Part shown: piece after piece, positions 9,934 through 19,603 of the stretch
Layout: each line of letters starts with the position of its first letter
How positions within the stretch are numbered: the first letter of the stretch is position 1
From: Bondarzewia mesenterica
Taxonomy: Eukaryota; Basidiomycota; Agaricomycetes; Russulales; Bondarzewiaceae
Direction of reading: 5' to 3'
Assembly: GCA_004802705.1 (NCBI GenBank)
Contig: SGPL01000400.1
Coordinates: 1 to 30,845 of the forward strand
DNA: 30,845 nt
The notes under the pieces: model-generated
Databases searched by the model: none
Told to the model about the DNA's origin: nothing
What the model saw: the letters and a program-made list of their open reading frames with translations, nothing else
Made by a program: the position numbers and the translations under genes

Positions 9934-10562
9934 TTGACGTGGACGTACAGAGTAGGTTGCGCTTACTGTCAAAAGTCGCAATAGCGATCATGTCGGTAGA
10001 ATTTGATCCATTCCGAATTTCCGTAACTCTACAGCGTTTCAGTTCTGCTGACATTGTACCTGTCGGAACCAAGAGGCGCATTGAACCCTACTTCCAGTCA
10101 GTATGTCAAACAATGAAGAACTCGCCGCGCACTAGCGAGAGAGCACTACAGGCGACCTGCTGCCTCTTCCTGCCTAGATAAGACTCTGACAATAACATGG
10201 ACAAAATCCAGAAATTAAGTAGTCCACTCTCTGACAGATCTACAGAATTGATTCACAACTTCCTTCGGCTGCATGCTCATATGACCCTGGATCCATCTAC
10301 AGCATGAGATTGACGACAGAAATCTGTCCATGTCAGAACACTCACACCACAGGATTGCGTAACTCCCATCAAGGTACTGTGAGCATTACAGTGCCAACGC
10401 GGACGGCAGGATCATATTCAAAGCAAGCGTGGGGACCTACCGTGAAATTGGGTATTCCGAGATCCAGATATCTACTAGTCATCGCATGTGATGATCCATT
10501 GGAAGTATGGTGGCGGAATGGGCAATACGCACTGGTCCAGGATTCGTGGGGAAAGTTTCTCC

Positions 10563-11703
10563 CGAGCCTCGAACATTGATAGTATACATATCAAAGCTCT
10601 CACTTGAGTCGAGAGCGCGTGGGCGAAGAATTTATTGTCCCAGCCTTTTCAACTCCCATACTTACTGGTGCGTACGGGCGTTTTGGTCCAGTTTAGGATG
10701 CGATGATCAAGTCGTTTGAATATGAGCACAAAAATTAAGCCGTAATTCAAGAGTCGGAACACGGAAACAGGGAAGATGTGAAATCGCATCCAGTAGATAT
10801 CTTCATGGGGTAGGGACTGGATGATGGAGGGAGAATTTTGTTCGAGGGCTGTGTACCGTCTAACATTTTGGCAGCTCGAAGCGTCGGCGTTTGAATAATA
10901 GTGAAATTGGTTGACCTTGAAAGGGAAGCCAAGTATGCGCAACATTGAAGGGGTTCCATCTGATCCACACAGGACTCGGATACTTTGTCAGCTATTTCTT
11001 CAATTACTCAAGCGCTGAAACTAGAAAACTACTCACAGTGTGCTCGCGTCAAACTGGAAGGAAAATAAATGAGATGATGAACAATGTTAACGGTTGAGCA
11101 AAACCCGATGACTTGCATCTAAGCCGGCTAACATGGAGGTGCACGGATGCAGGGAGGGGATAACCAACAGATCATACACACAGTATCCAAGAAGTATACA
11201 CATAATCGTCAAGGACGGTAGGACTAACCAAAATAGCTAAATTCAGATCACAAAGAGAAGACAGAAAAAGGGAAATTGAAGTGCGAGACCTGAGACCTGA
11301 CGAGGATAACGAGAAGAACGAGAAAGGACATGCCAGAGCTCAACATAAAAGTCCATCCGTAGTTCACGTATTCAGAATAGCCGCCTACGAAGAAAAGTCC
11401 ACGAAAGGCGAGGTGGCTATACCTAACAGAGGACCATCTGCCGGAATCACACAGACAGGCACAAAATACACGACGGCTTGTGGCACACGCACGTTCACAG
11501 CGGGTTCGTGTATGAAATCGTCGCGACTCCGCCAACACCACGAACAGGCACAGAGTGCCTGGCGCTCGACCTGGACTCTCGTCTAGTGCATGTCATAGAC
11601 ATTCATGTGCATCTACATTCCATCGGTGCTTTCATCAGTAAAAGTTCCGCAAACTCAGCAGAACGCCATTAGACTGACCTTTGGATGAGCACACGAGAAC
11701 AAA
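10563..11703. other. Intergenic region with a possible coding remnant
   Basis: No complete gene recognised. On the minus strand, 10991-10917 reads as a protein-like segment (TKYPSPVWIRWNPFNVAHTW). It is preceded by splice-like signals (acceptor CTTCCAG near 11056, donor GTGAGT near 11037, acceptor AAATAG at 10992). I could not join this to a full reading frame or name a family. The open frames at 11248-11586 on both strands have no recognisable content. Confidence 0.35.
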
Positions 11704-13336
11704 TCAAGGATCCAACTTCTCCCCACGTGCGAGGACACGGACTACCTTGCTTGGTTGGGCTACCATCTCCATCATGGCCTTGACGGCAGGCGGGCGCTCG
11801 ACTAGGCCGCCACCGCCTGCTCTTTCCTTGTCCCGCTCGCTTCCAGAGGGTTGTGAATTCGAATTCTTTCGCCCGCGGTGCGTCCCTGCGCCTCCGTGAT
11901 GGACGGGTCCGCGCTTCGACCTGTCACGCTCCTCCTCGGAAGTGCGTGGGGCGGCCTCAGTGGATGAGGCAGGTTTAACTTCGAAGATATCGATACCAGC
12001 GCGCTTGGCCCAATAATTCACGAGAGCACCAGACGAGCGCGGTTCATACTTGTTCGCGTGACTGACTGGAAGGGGAACGGGGGACTCCGAAGCGATTTCG
12101 GCGGTCTTGATATTGTGAGATGTGTGCGGTAGAATGGCCGGCGAAAGTACAGCAAGGACAGTGCGCCTGTTCTTCGTAGCATTATTGACACCCGTCGCCT
12201 TCAGCTTTGCGACCTCCGCGTCGGCATTCTCTACCTCCCATCTCGCGCAGCAGATCGTCCGGCGCACCCATTCCGGCGATCCCATGCCATGCTGCGATAA
12301 GCCAGTGTCATCTGCATGCGTCTCCTGAAACGTGATATTATCCCAGAGGACAAAGGCATCATCCCGCTGAACGCGGATGCGCGGATTTGTGCCTACTTGG
12401 GCTTCAAGGATGCGAGAGGCTGCGCGAGCTCGCTGGGCAAGATGGCTAGTCCCCTTTTTGAGAAGGTCAAGAGTGTTCAATGCTAGATGTGAGACAACGG
12501 TCAGCAGGAGATACGAGATAGAGACATTGCGCAAGTATTCTCCAGGAAACTGCAAAGCCGACTATGCCCGACCGCTACAGTGATCTGAGCTACCCAAGGC
12601 CACCAAAATAATCGTCCCCGTCATCAGCACAGCATGTGCGAAAGCCATGGCCAAGTACGATTGGCAGCCCTGGAAAGGTGTAAAGTAGCGTCGCTTGCCA
12701 CATTGACGCCATCTGTACTGGGTTCATCATGCATGACCCTAAGATAGGTACTGCGACGAAGCTCCGCGGCAAGGAGGCAGCACATCACCTCCATCATGAT
12801 AATGCAGTGCCCGCATAAAGTTGACGAAACACACACACCTTCAAGCGGAACAACAATGATTTCCTCGCGCCCGTCCCTAGACCATTTCTTGACCTGGCCC
12901 AGTGCATGGATCAAGACGCTCGCATCCAAAACAACAACGTCGGCATCCTTGCGGTCTTCCCGTCTTGCTTCGTCCCTCCTCTTTATCCTCACCTCACCCG
13001 CAGCCCTGCCCTTCTCGCTCGCGCCTGGCTGACTCTTCCGTGGAATATGCGCGCCAACAGGCTCAGGCGAACGCTTTCCTCCATAATTGATGATGCCCCT
13101 ACCGTTGGATGGCAGCCTTTCATCGGGCGTATTCCGCCTCTCGCGCCAATTGCGTGCGCCTGAACCAGCAGACACGGTTTTCTCGAGCTGTTCGACCTGG
13201 TGTGTTAGGAATGCTGCCCCAAGAGCGCGGGACATGGCCAACTTGTTGTTATTGACTGCAGGAGTTGTTCCCTAAATTTTCCAAATTAGTCGAACTCAGA
13301 GTGGAAGAGACAGATACATACCTTTATTTCAGCCAT
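11704..13336 (-). CDS. PIN-domain protein (putative RNase)
   Basis: Three exons (13336-13322, 13271-12839, 12482-11704) give 408 residues. Exon 1 is only five codons (MAEIK), chosen because the 50-nt intron after it is canonical and reads straight into GTTPAVNNN. Residues 6-115 are basic and probably disordered. The PIN fold starts at VVVLDASVLIHALG, with D121 the expected first metal ligand. It continues after intron 2 with PLEALNTLDLLKKG, RDDAFVLWD (D190, D191, D196) and a later acidic helix EVENADAE. The pattern resembles the PIN_4 group (SMG6/Swt1-like), which cleaves single-stranded RNA, but the subgroup is an inference. The C terminus is Ser, Arg and Gly rich. Intron 2 is unusually long (356 nt) and its first 215 bases stay open in frame, so retention would add a different tail. 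The PIN core is split by this intron. Confidence 0.75.
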
Positions 13337-15296
13337 TCGGAATGTAGAGGGAAGAGAGGATGATGGTAGCTCGGAGTCTTAAGACTTGACTGATGCTATC
13401 CGGTGACTTGCCGGCCGCCCAAACTGGCAGTGGTAACGTGATGTACGGCGACGGCCGCCCTCGGCCGCCCCACTGGAGGCTGCGTTTTCAGCGGCGTTCA
13501 GCGTTCAACGTTCAAACGTTCGACCGTAACGTTTAAAAATTTCAATGCTCGCGGGCTTGATAGGCAAGTACTTATAAATGCAAAGAAATAGGTCAGAGAA
13601 TGTGACATATTCCGTTTTGATTATTTTTACCTCTTGCATAGTTCGAGTCTACGTCCGACCGTCCGGGCTTTAGGCCTTGAGGCTTTAGCAATGCTCATTG
13701 CTACCCATTCAACGCACCGGCGTTCTTCTGTGCGTCTCCAGCGCGTAGGTATCCGATACGTTATCGTGCTTTTTCAATGGTTTTTCTGCATGTAACGATC
13801 GTGCGCACTGCGCACTCTCGCAGCTGCCAGCAGCCTGATTCCAATCCCCTCGCTCGAGCGATTTCGCTCAACCAGCGCTGCCACGCACGAATTGTCGTCC
13901 GGAATCTAGCTGCGACGCAGTCGAGCTCGAACCCGACGCCATCGAGCTTCGGCACGGGCTTTGCATGGTGTCTTCGAATGTTCTCTGTGAGGAACCTGCG
14001 GGTGCGGATACCATTAGAAATTGCCTACCCAGGATTTTCCGCTGCCCATATCTTCATCGTCTATGGGCGTGCGCTGGAGAGGTATGCATATCGCCATAAA
14101 GCTCACCATTCTTAGACATAGCACCGGCAATCCCATACCGAGGTCTGGACCCGAACGCTCTGAACGTCCCTCAGCTGCAGACTGTATCCAATCTAGCTGT
14201 AGGCTCATCGCAGAGCATGACTCGGATTTGATAACCAGTCACCGCAACACCCATGGCTGTCGGGTGGCTTGCATACTACAGAGACGCTCCTCGCGTTTTC
14301 AACTGTCATTGGATTGAACTTTCTTGATCATCTCACCTTAAGACTTTAGACTTGGTCATCGACTCTGGGTGCTCAGGTCCCTAACGGAGAATAACCTGTT
14401 CCTGATACTTCGCTTTTGTCCCGTTCAGTACAGTGGATTCAGCAGTCGGTGGACACCTGAGGTGCTCATTCTCGTATCGTATGAGCAAGGCCCCAGTACG
14501 TCTTGTCTTCTGGTTGCGTATGTTTCCTTGGGCACCTCGTGTGTGAGCATCTTCCATGCATATCGTATTTTCTAACACCTCGTCCGCCATAGCACTAGTA
14601 GTGATCTTCGTCAGAGCGTCTTCCGCAAATCACGGGTCCGGGTCATTCACACCCACCCCCTTCCTCAAGCCCTAAGCGGCAGGACTCGACGTTTCCGTTC
14701 CTGTACATAGTTGTGACTTGCATCTGTGTGTGCGGACCTCCTGAACTCATGTTTCTCCTAGGGCTACGGTGCGTTTGCAATGTCTTCCACTTGTTATCCA
14801 CGTCTAGTTCCTCGAACGGCCGCACCATGAGCGAGGGAAAGTGAGGAAATGATCTCCAGTTCTTTTTTCATGAATTGGACTGCATCCACTTTCGGGGCCA
14901 TGATAGAGACTTTAGAACCGAGGTCAGCCTGAGCAGTTACGCGATGTAATTGTTGTAAAGTTGGGCGACTGAGACATGTGAATAAATGTGAATAGAGCCT
15001 GGCTGCACTTGNGAAAAAACTTCCAGACCAGCCATGACGATAGAAATCTCCAGAAATGCCACAACACATAGTCTAAGTGTGCAGCAGTAGTGTGAGCACA
15101 AGCGCAAGTATGTGAGATTTTACTGAATACTATCCGGCAAAAAAAAANNANAAAAAANNGGTGTATAAATAGGGGTATCATAGTAGAAGCAAGGAAAGGG
15201 TGTTGGAGCTAAGAATGGACACCGTCGTGAAAGATCGTGTAATCAAGCGCAACATGGCGAACCGTCCCAATCGTAGAGTCCTCATCATATAGATCA
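13337..15296. other. Two kilobases without a gene I can support
   Basis: Near 13410-13535 there is a GC-rich run with GGCCGCCC three times, followed by a cluster of CGTTCAA-like words. Short frames exist on both strands. One minus-strand ATG at 14901 opens MAPKVDAVQFMKKELE and stops after 35 codons, with a CT-rich leader before it, and may be the first exon of an unrecognised gene. A plus-strand TATAAATAG lies at 15164 with only a 25-codon frame after it (15214). Ambiguous bases occur at 15012 and in an A-run at 15148-15160, so the assembly is weak here. Confidence 0.4.
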
Positions 15297-17542
15297 TCAT
15301 AGACTGCCGAACCCAAATACGAGCCCAAACAGATCTCTCCATCCCCTCCGCACGACCAGCCGCACATCACCACCATACTCATCCGCAAGCCACTCCAAAA
15401 ACTTAGCATCCAACCCACTCAACGGCCCAAGCTCAAAAGACAACACGTCCTTCGGTGTCAGCACCACGGTACCGTCGGCATCGCTGCCCTCTTCAGGGAG
15501 GAAGGACGCGAGACGCGAAAAGAGGAAGCCCGTATTGGCGTGGAACGTCTGTAGCAGCGCGAGCGTCGTCAACACCTGCCGATCCCGCATCACAGCCTCC
15601 GCATTCTTCCCTCCAGGCTCCGAAATCGAGACCTCCCCAGCGGAAGAAGACGACCCTTCCGCTCTCGCGCTCCTTCCAAACGACATCCCACTCGTCCTCC
15701 GCATCGCCCTGCTCGTCGTCGGCATCGAACCCGGCATCGGCCGCCCCTCAATCCCATTCCCCAAACTCCGCATGTAGCTCCCGCCCATACTAAGATCGTC
15801 GTCCCCCTCCAATTGCACTCCGCCCCAGTTGCCGCCCGTGCTCGAGTACGATGCAGTCGAGTTCCCCCGCCATGACCCCATCCATAGGCCCGCGCACACG
15901 ATGCACACTTCTTCGTACAGCCTCCACGCATCGCCCCATGCTGTCGCGCCTGGCTCCACAGTCCCCACAGCACCGCAAGCATGCGCAGCGTGATGCGACG
16001 CTTCGCCTGCATCGCGCTGCAAAAGTCTGTCCAATTCGGTCCACTGTTCTCGCCAAATAAAAATGACGTTCGGCAGGTTGTATGAAAGAGGAACCACTCA
16101 CCAGCTTCACATCGCTCCACGTGAACCGGACCGGAGAGAGTTTGTACGACGGCCCCCGTGTACCAGACAGTGCTTGCGGTCTCGAAGAGTACATGGTCGG
16201 CCGCGTCGTTTTTGCTGGGGTAGATGTTCTGAGGTCGATGATGAGATCATAATACTGAGGCCTTTCGAGGAAGATGGCGTCCGTCGTACCTTCACAGGAT
16301 CATGGGGTTAGTCACAATGAAAATGAAATGACATAACATGAACATACAAGCAATCCATCCCCGACCGCTCTTACCCTCCCGAATCAACTTGTCGATGTCA
16401 TGTAGCGTCACTATTCCAAGTACATTGACACCCTCCTTGTGCTTCCCCTTGAGCCTCGTTTTTAACGGGTCAACGGAGGTACCCCGACCGTCGGAAGAAT
16501 CTAAGTCGACCTGATCCTCGTAGCAGATATCGGCCGCAACCTGGCACAATATGCACGAAGCCTCAACGGGGGGCAGCGTATAGATGAGAACGCGACGGCG
16601 TCCAAGAATGTGTTTGTAAAGCGTGAGACACGAAGGGCCCAAAATTCGCAAGAGGTGAGACAGGTGGAGGATAGGGTTCGACGACGACAAGTTCGCATCC
16701 GGCTACAACAAACATGTCAGCCATCAAAAGAACGACGGATTCCGCAGAGTTGCTCGTGTCGTGCTACCATATCTACGAGACGAAAGGGAAGCAAAAATGG
16801 AACAAGCTACTCACTCCGTCCAATTCATGACTCCAACCCGTCCACACATCTAATTCCTTCACCATCATCGACGCCCCACTCACCTTACGCTCCTCGAAAA
16901 ACCGCCGCGCGGGGTCCCAATCGCTCTCCAACGGCTCGAGTACCCCGCGCTCCTCCAATGCATCGTAGATCGTGCGCACCAAAGCCTTGAGCGCAGGGAC
17001 GTGGAGCCATGGACGAGGCTTGCGCGAACGAGCCAGTAGTATACCGAGCGATGAAAGACGGAACCCGCGCTGGCCGTGCTCCGTCGTCTTTCGTCTCCGG
17101 AACACACAAACACCCGGATGTCCGTCCTTGTCGAAGTACCTGTGGAGACAAAGATCGGTGGAGGGAGGAACGGTTAAAAATCGCTGATGTCTCGCTGACG
17201 CACAAAAATTGAGCAAGAAGGAGACGTACACGACATCCTGGTCCACGAGATGCAACCCGCTCGGCAGGGCGCTAAATTCGACGTGGGCTATGTCCAAGTC
17301 TAGCATATTCCGCGGATGCGATTCAGAAGAGCAGAATCAGGCAGAAGGAGCCTCGCTTCCGTACCTTCATCGGCTTTCAAGGACCAATCGACGATGTTGC
17401 CCTGCGTCGGATGGAATGAAGCGTGGAAGATGGCAACTAAAAAGACGAGACACCTGGGGCCTGAGAACTCGGATTCGCCAAAGGTTGCGATGCACTCACC
17501 TACGTCCCGAACTGTATCTCCACGGGCGTTCGTTGAGGACAT
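15297..17542 (-). CDS. LCHN/DENND11-like (Anr2-type, DUF4484) protein
   Basis: Probable membrane-trafficking regulator of the DENN superfamily; relatives act on Rab GTPases. Seven exons (17542-17500, 17436-17365, 17299-17230, 17139-16815, 16702-16348, 16289-16102, 16043-15297) close in frame at 599 residues. The N-terminal longin-like part has the family's hallmarks: VAIFHASFHPTQGNIVDWS, EFSALPSGLHLVDQDVVYF, then GVCVFRRRKT and RLSSLGILLA. A middle block (NPILHLSHLLRILGPSCLTLYKHIL, residues broken here by no gap) and DIDKLI plus ACTTDAIFLERPQYYDLIID follow. The C-terminal DUF4484 part has LLQTFHANTGFLFSRLASFL and ends DAKFLEWLADEYGGDVRLVV to GFGSL. A Ser/Gly-rich loop lies about residues 415-510. 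All introns are short and canonical. Another frame stays open for 33 codons beyond the stop. Family assignment is firm; the exact partner GTPase is unknown. Confidence 0.82.
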
Positions 17543-17720
17543 CCCAACGAAAAGGGGAAGGAGAACGAAAAATGCACAAACGAAAGTACACCTTACAATG
17601 ACTTGAAATTGGAACGCAAGCTGGCTGCGACGAACTTTCAGGCACGACGGGCTTGGAAGAGGTTCTGTGACACATCAATGACATTCACGGTGTGACACTC
17701 ATTGTGACCACAAAAACAAT

Positions 17721-17809
17721 TCCGATACGGGGAATCGAACCCCGAGCTGCCGCGTACAAACTGGAAGAGTTATGAAAGGCGGCAATGTTAGCCGTTACAC
17801 CATATCGGA
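17721..17809 (-). tRNA. tRNA-Glu (anticodon TTC) with an 18-nt intron
   Basis: The minus strand folds as a cloverleaf. Acceptor TCCGATA pairs with TATCGGA, anticodon stem GCCGC with GCGGC, and the T arm is CGGGGTTCGATTCCCCG. The loop reads CT-TTC-A, giving anticodon TTC. After position 37 an 18-nt intron lies at 17772-17755. The B box GGTTCGATTCC and A box (TGGTGTAACGGC) are intact. Confidence 0.93.
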
Positions 17810-17821
17810 TTTCTTCCTGGC

Positions 17822-17968
17822 GATTCATCACGGACTGGACGGACTCGGAGCGGATCCGGATGCGGATTTTTCTGCACGGTCCGCCCGGAATATCACCCAT
17901 AATGGGATTCCGCCGGTGGTTCATCACGGACTGGGACGGACTCGGAGCGGATCCAGATGCGGATTTTC
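17822..17968 (+). repeat. Two direct repeats of about 48 bp between the tRNA genes
   Basis: Copies at about 17822-17870 and 17920-17968 share TTCATCACGGACTGG, ACGGACTCGGAGCGGATCC and GATGCGGATTTT, with one indel and one substitution. Their start-to-start distance is about 98 bases. They contain no gene. Confidence 0.85.
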
Positions 17969-18056
17969 TAATACAGGTATTCTGGAATTCTGAACAACTG
18001 TCTGACGCATCCGTGGTAAAAGACTACTTTATTTAACTGATTTCTGGAACATAGCA

Positions 18057-18137
18057 TCGGATATGGTGTAACGGCTAACATTGCCGCCTCTCATTGTATA
18101 GTGCGCGGCAGCTCGGGGTTCGATTCCCCGTATCCGA
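18057..18137 (+). tRNA. tRNA-Glu (anticodon CTC) with a 10-nt intron
   Basis: Same body as the minus-strand tRNA at 17721-17809. Acceptor TCGGATA pairs with TATCCGA, anticodon stem is GCCGC/GCGGC, and the loop CT-CTC-A gives anticodon CTC. A 10-nt intron lies at 18094-18103. It differs from its neighbour only at pair 3:70, position 34 and the intron. Confidence 0.93.
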
Positions 18138-18662
18138 ATAAACCTCTAATCTGTTGAGTTTTGCCTCTCATCAGAACCACCCCGCCCTTTCAACAATATC
18201 ATTTTTACCAAAGCATGACACCTCGGACAACCTGGTATATAAGTAGGGTCAAGCAAGGCACCGGCTCGGCCGTACAGCGTACGTCTAGGAAGGAGCCTTG
18301 TGACCTACGAGACCACCAACCGCGCTATAATGTGAACTTTTATGTTTGTGGTAAAATATGCTATCCGAAACCGAAGCCCGACGAGACGAGGCGAGAAAGC
18401 GCACCATGCAAAGTATCCCAGACCGCGATCGACGGGTCGTCGATCATCGATCAATCGCTATGGTATGTACATTAGTACGAAACGAACGAGCGAGCGACCC
18501 CGACGAAACCCCCATTATCCCATCTTCGAGAAACCCTCCCAAACCCGATACAAATAAATAAAAGAAGGAAAGGGAAAAAGCGAAGTATTTATGACGATGT
18601 CAGTCGTTTAAGGATACCCGCCTGAGCGCTGGATCTTGAGGGGTGCGGTTGCCGTGGGCTTT
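18138..18662. other. Intergenic region downstream of the GH16 fragment
   Basis: Between the tRNA-Glu(CTC) gene and the stop codon of the GH16 fragment. A TATATAAG word occurs near 18236, but the plus-strand open frames at 18161-18561 have no recognisable content. Probably includes the 3' untranslated part of the GH16 gene. Confidence 0.4.
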
Positions 18663-19345
18663 TTAGCAGAGCTGCCACATCTTGACGTAGTCCCTGAATA
18701 ACACGAAGACCATGATGTCAGCCTCTCTCTCACATATATACGATAATTGAAAAGGGAATAGAGAGGGGGGCTTGGTTGTCACTCACACAATCATCGCGCG
18801 GTCTTCGTCGCTCTGGGGCCACGACGGGTACCATTCATCCTGTGCCTCCGCGAACAGCTGCATCGCGTCTAGACAGGCGAGGTGGGAAGAGGAAGTATGT
18901 CAGCCACTCCACTCGAGTCGTAGAACAGCGACAAAAAAAAAAGAGACGCACTGATCGCGCCGTTCAACCACGGTTTGTTCCCCGCGCCATCCGGGAACCA
19001 CCCATTCGTACCGCCGATAGCGACATCCATGATCAGATAAAACGCTACAAAAAACCACCATCAGCACGCGTCCGACTCCCTCCAATAAATCAAAATTTAA
19101 AAAAGAAAAAGGAAGGGGAGAAAAAGACAGCGACGAACGGACGCACGCTGGTCAAAAGGCGCAGAATTGCCCCTCCCGGCCCACGGATTCGCGAGGATGA
19201 TCTCTTGCGACGCGTTGGAGACCGACGCCGGGAAATCCCCACGCTCGAAGAACGGGATGGTGAACCTGAGATCGATCATGTGTTGCAACCGACTGTCGAC
19301 GTAGATCCGCCTGTTTTCGACCCCCACATCCGAGTACGTTAGCAA
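18663..19345 (-). pseudogene. 3' part of a GH16 beta-glucanase gene, cut off in an intron
   Basis: Four exons can be joined in frame: 19310-19147, 19044-18952, 18868-18787 and 18693-18663, encoding about 123 residues. They carry the C-terminal half of a laminarinase-type GH16 fold: YVDSRLQHMIDLRF, FFERGDFP, NPWAG, PFDQPFYLIMDVAIGGTNGW and DYVKMWQLC at the end. Secreted or wall-bound enzymes of this family cleave or remodel beta-1,3-glucan. The catalytic E-x-D-x-x-E strand lies upstream in the family and is missing. Before 19310 there is a good acceptor (AAAACAG) and a branch-site-like GCTAAC about 27 bases upstream, then the sequence turns into repeats at about 19346. No upstream exon is found in the remaining 11.5 kb on the minus strand. 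So the gene has been split in an intron by repeat insertion, or the assembly is chimeric. Confidence 0.8.
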
Positions 19346-19357
19346 ACACTTGATGGT

Positions 19358-19603
19358 GAGTGGGCAAGCTCCCCATACCTGCCTAGCTGACCCTCGGCCG
19401 AACCATCAGAGATGGGCAACAGTGAGCGGGCAAGCTCCCCATACCCACCCAGCTGACCTTTGGCTGAACCATCAGAGATGGGCAATGGCGAGTGGGCAAG
19501 TTCCCTATACCTCAGTATCCTACCCTGGGCTGAACTGTCTCAGTAGGCACACAGTGAGGAGCGGCCCAACCATTGGAGATGGGCTGTATACCCGTCGGCC
19601 GGG
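19358..19603 (+). repeat. 66-bp tandem repeat, three full units and a partial fourth
   Basis: Units start at 19358, 19424, 19490 and 19556, exactly 66 bases apart. Shared words are GGGCAAGCTCCCCATACC, AGCTGACC, GAACCATCAGAGATGGGC. Units 1 and 2 are close; unit 3 is diverged and unit 4 broken. The period is a multiple of three, so one frame repeats a 22-residue pattern, but I do not regard it as coding. Confidence 0.9.

Larger units (their letters stand above)
8285..10562. repeat. Tandem segmental duplication, unit B
   Basis: Second unit of the duplication. It starts inside what corresponds to PLC intron 1 and ends where the match to 8284 stops. It has extra sequence relative to unit A near 8480-8600 and at about 10238-10345. 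Its PLC exon carries stop codons and its DUF5648 copy has lost the ATG, so unit B is the more degraded one. Confidence 0.85.

Noticed and set aside
11281..11672. Plus-strand frames in the gap before the PIN gene
   Set aside because: Unusual composition, no motif, no splice sites that extend them.
13630..13660. B-box-like GTTCGAGTC suggesting another tRNA
   Set aside because: No cloverleaf, A box or acceptor stem can be formed around it.
15455..15793. Plus-strand Ser/Pro-rich frames
   Set aside because: Antisense of the low-complexity loop in the last exon of the LCHN-like gene.
17822..17968. CRISPR-like direct repeats
   Set aside because: Only two copies, in a eukaryotic tRNA intergenic region with no regular array.
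18776..19342. Long plus-strand frame (188 codons)
   Set aside because: Antisense of the GH16 exons and their introns; composition is Arg-rich and unlike any family.
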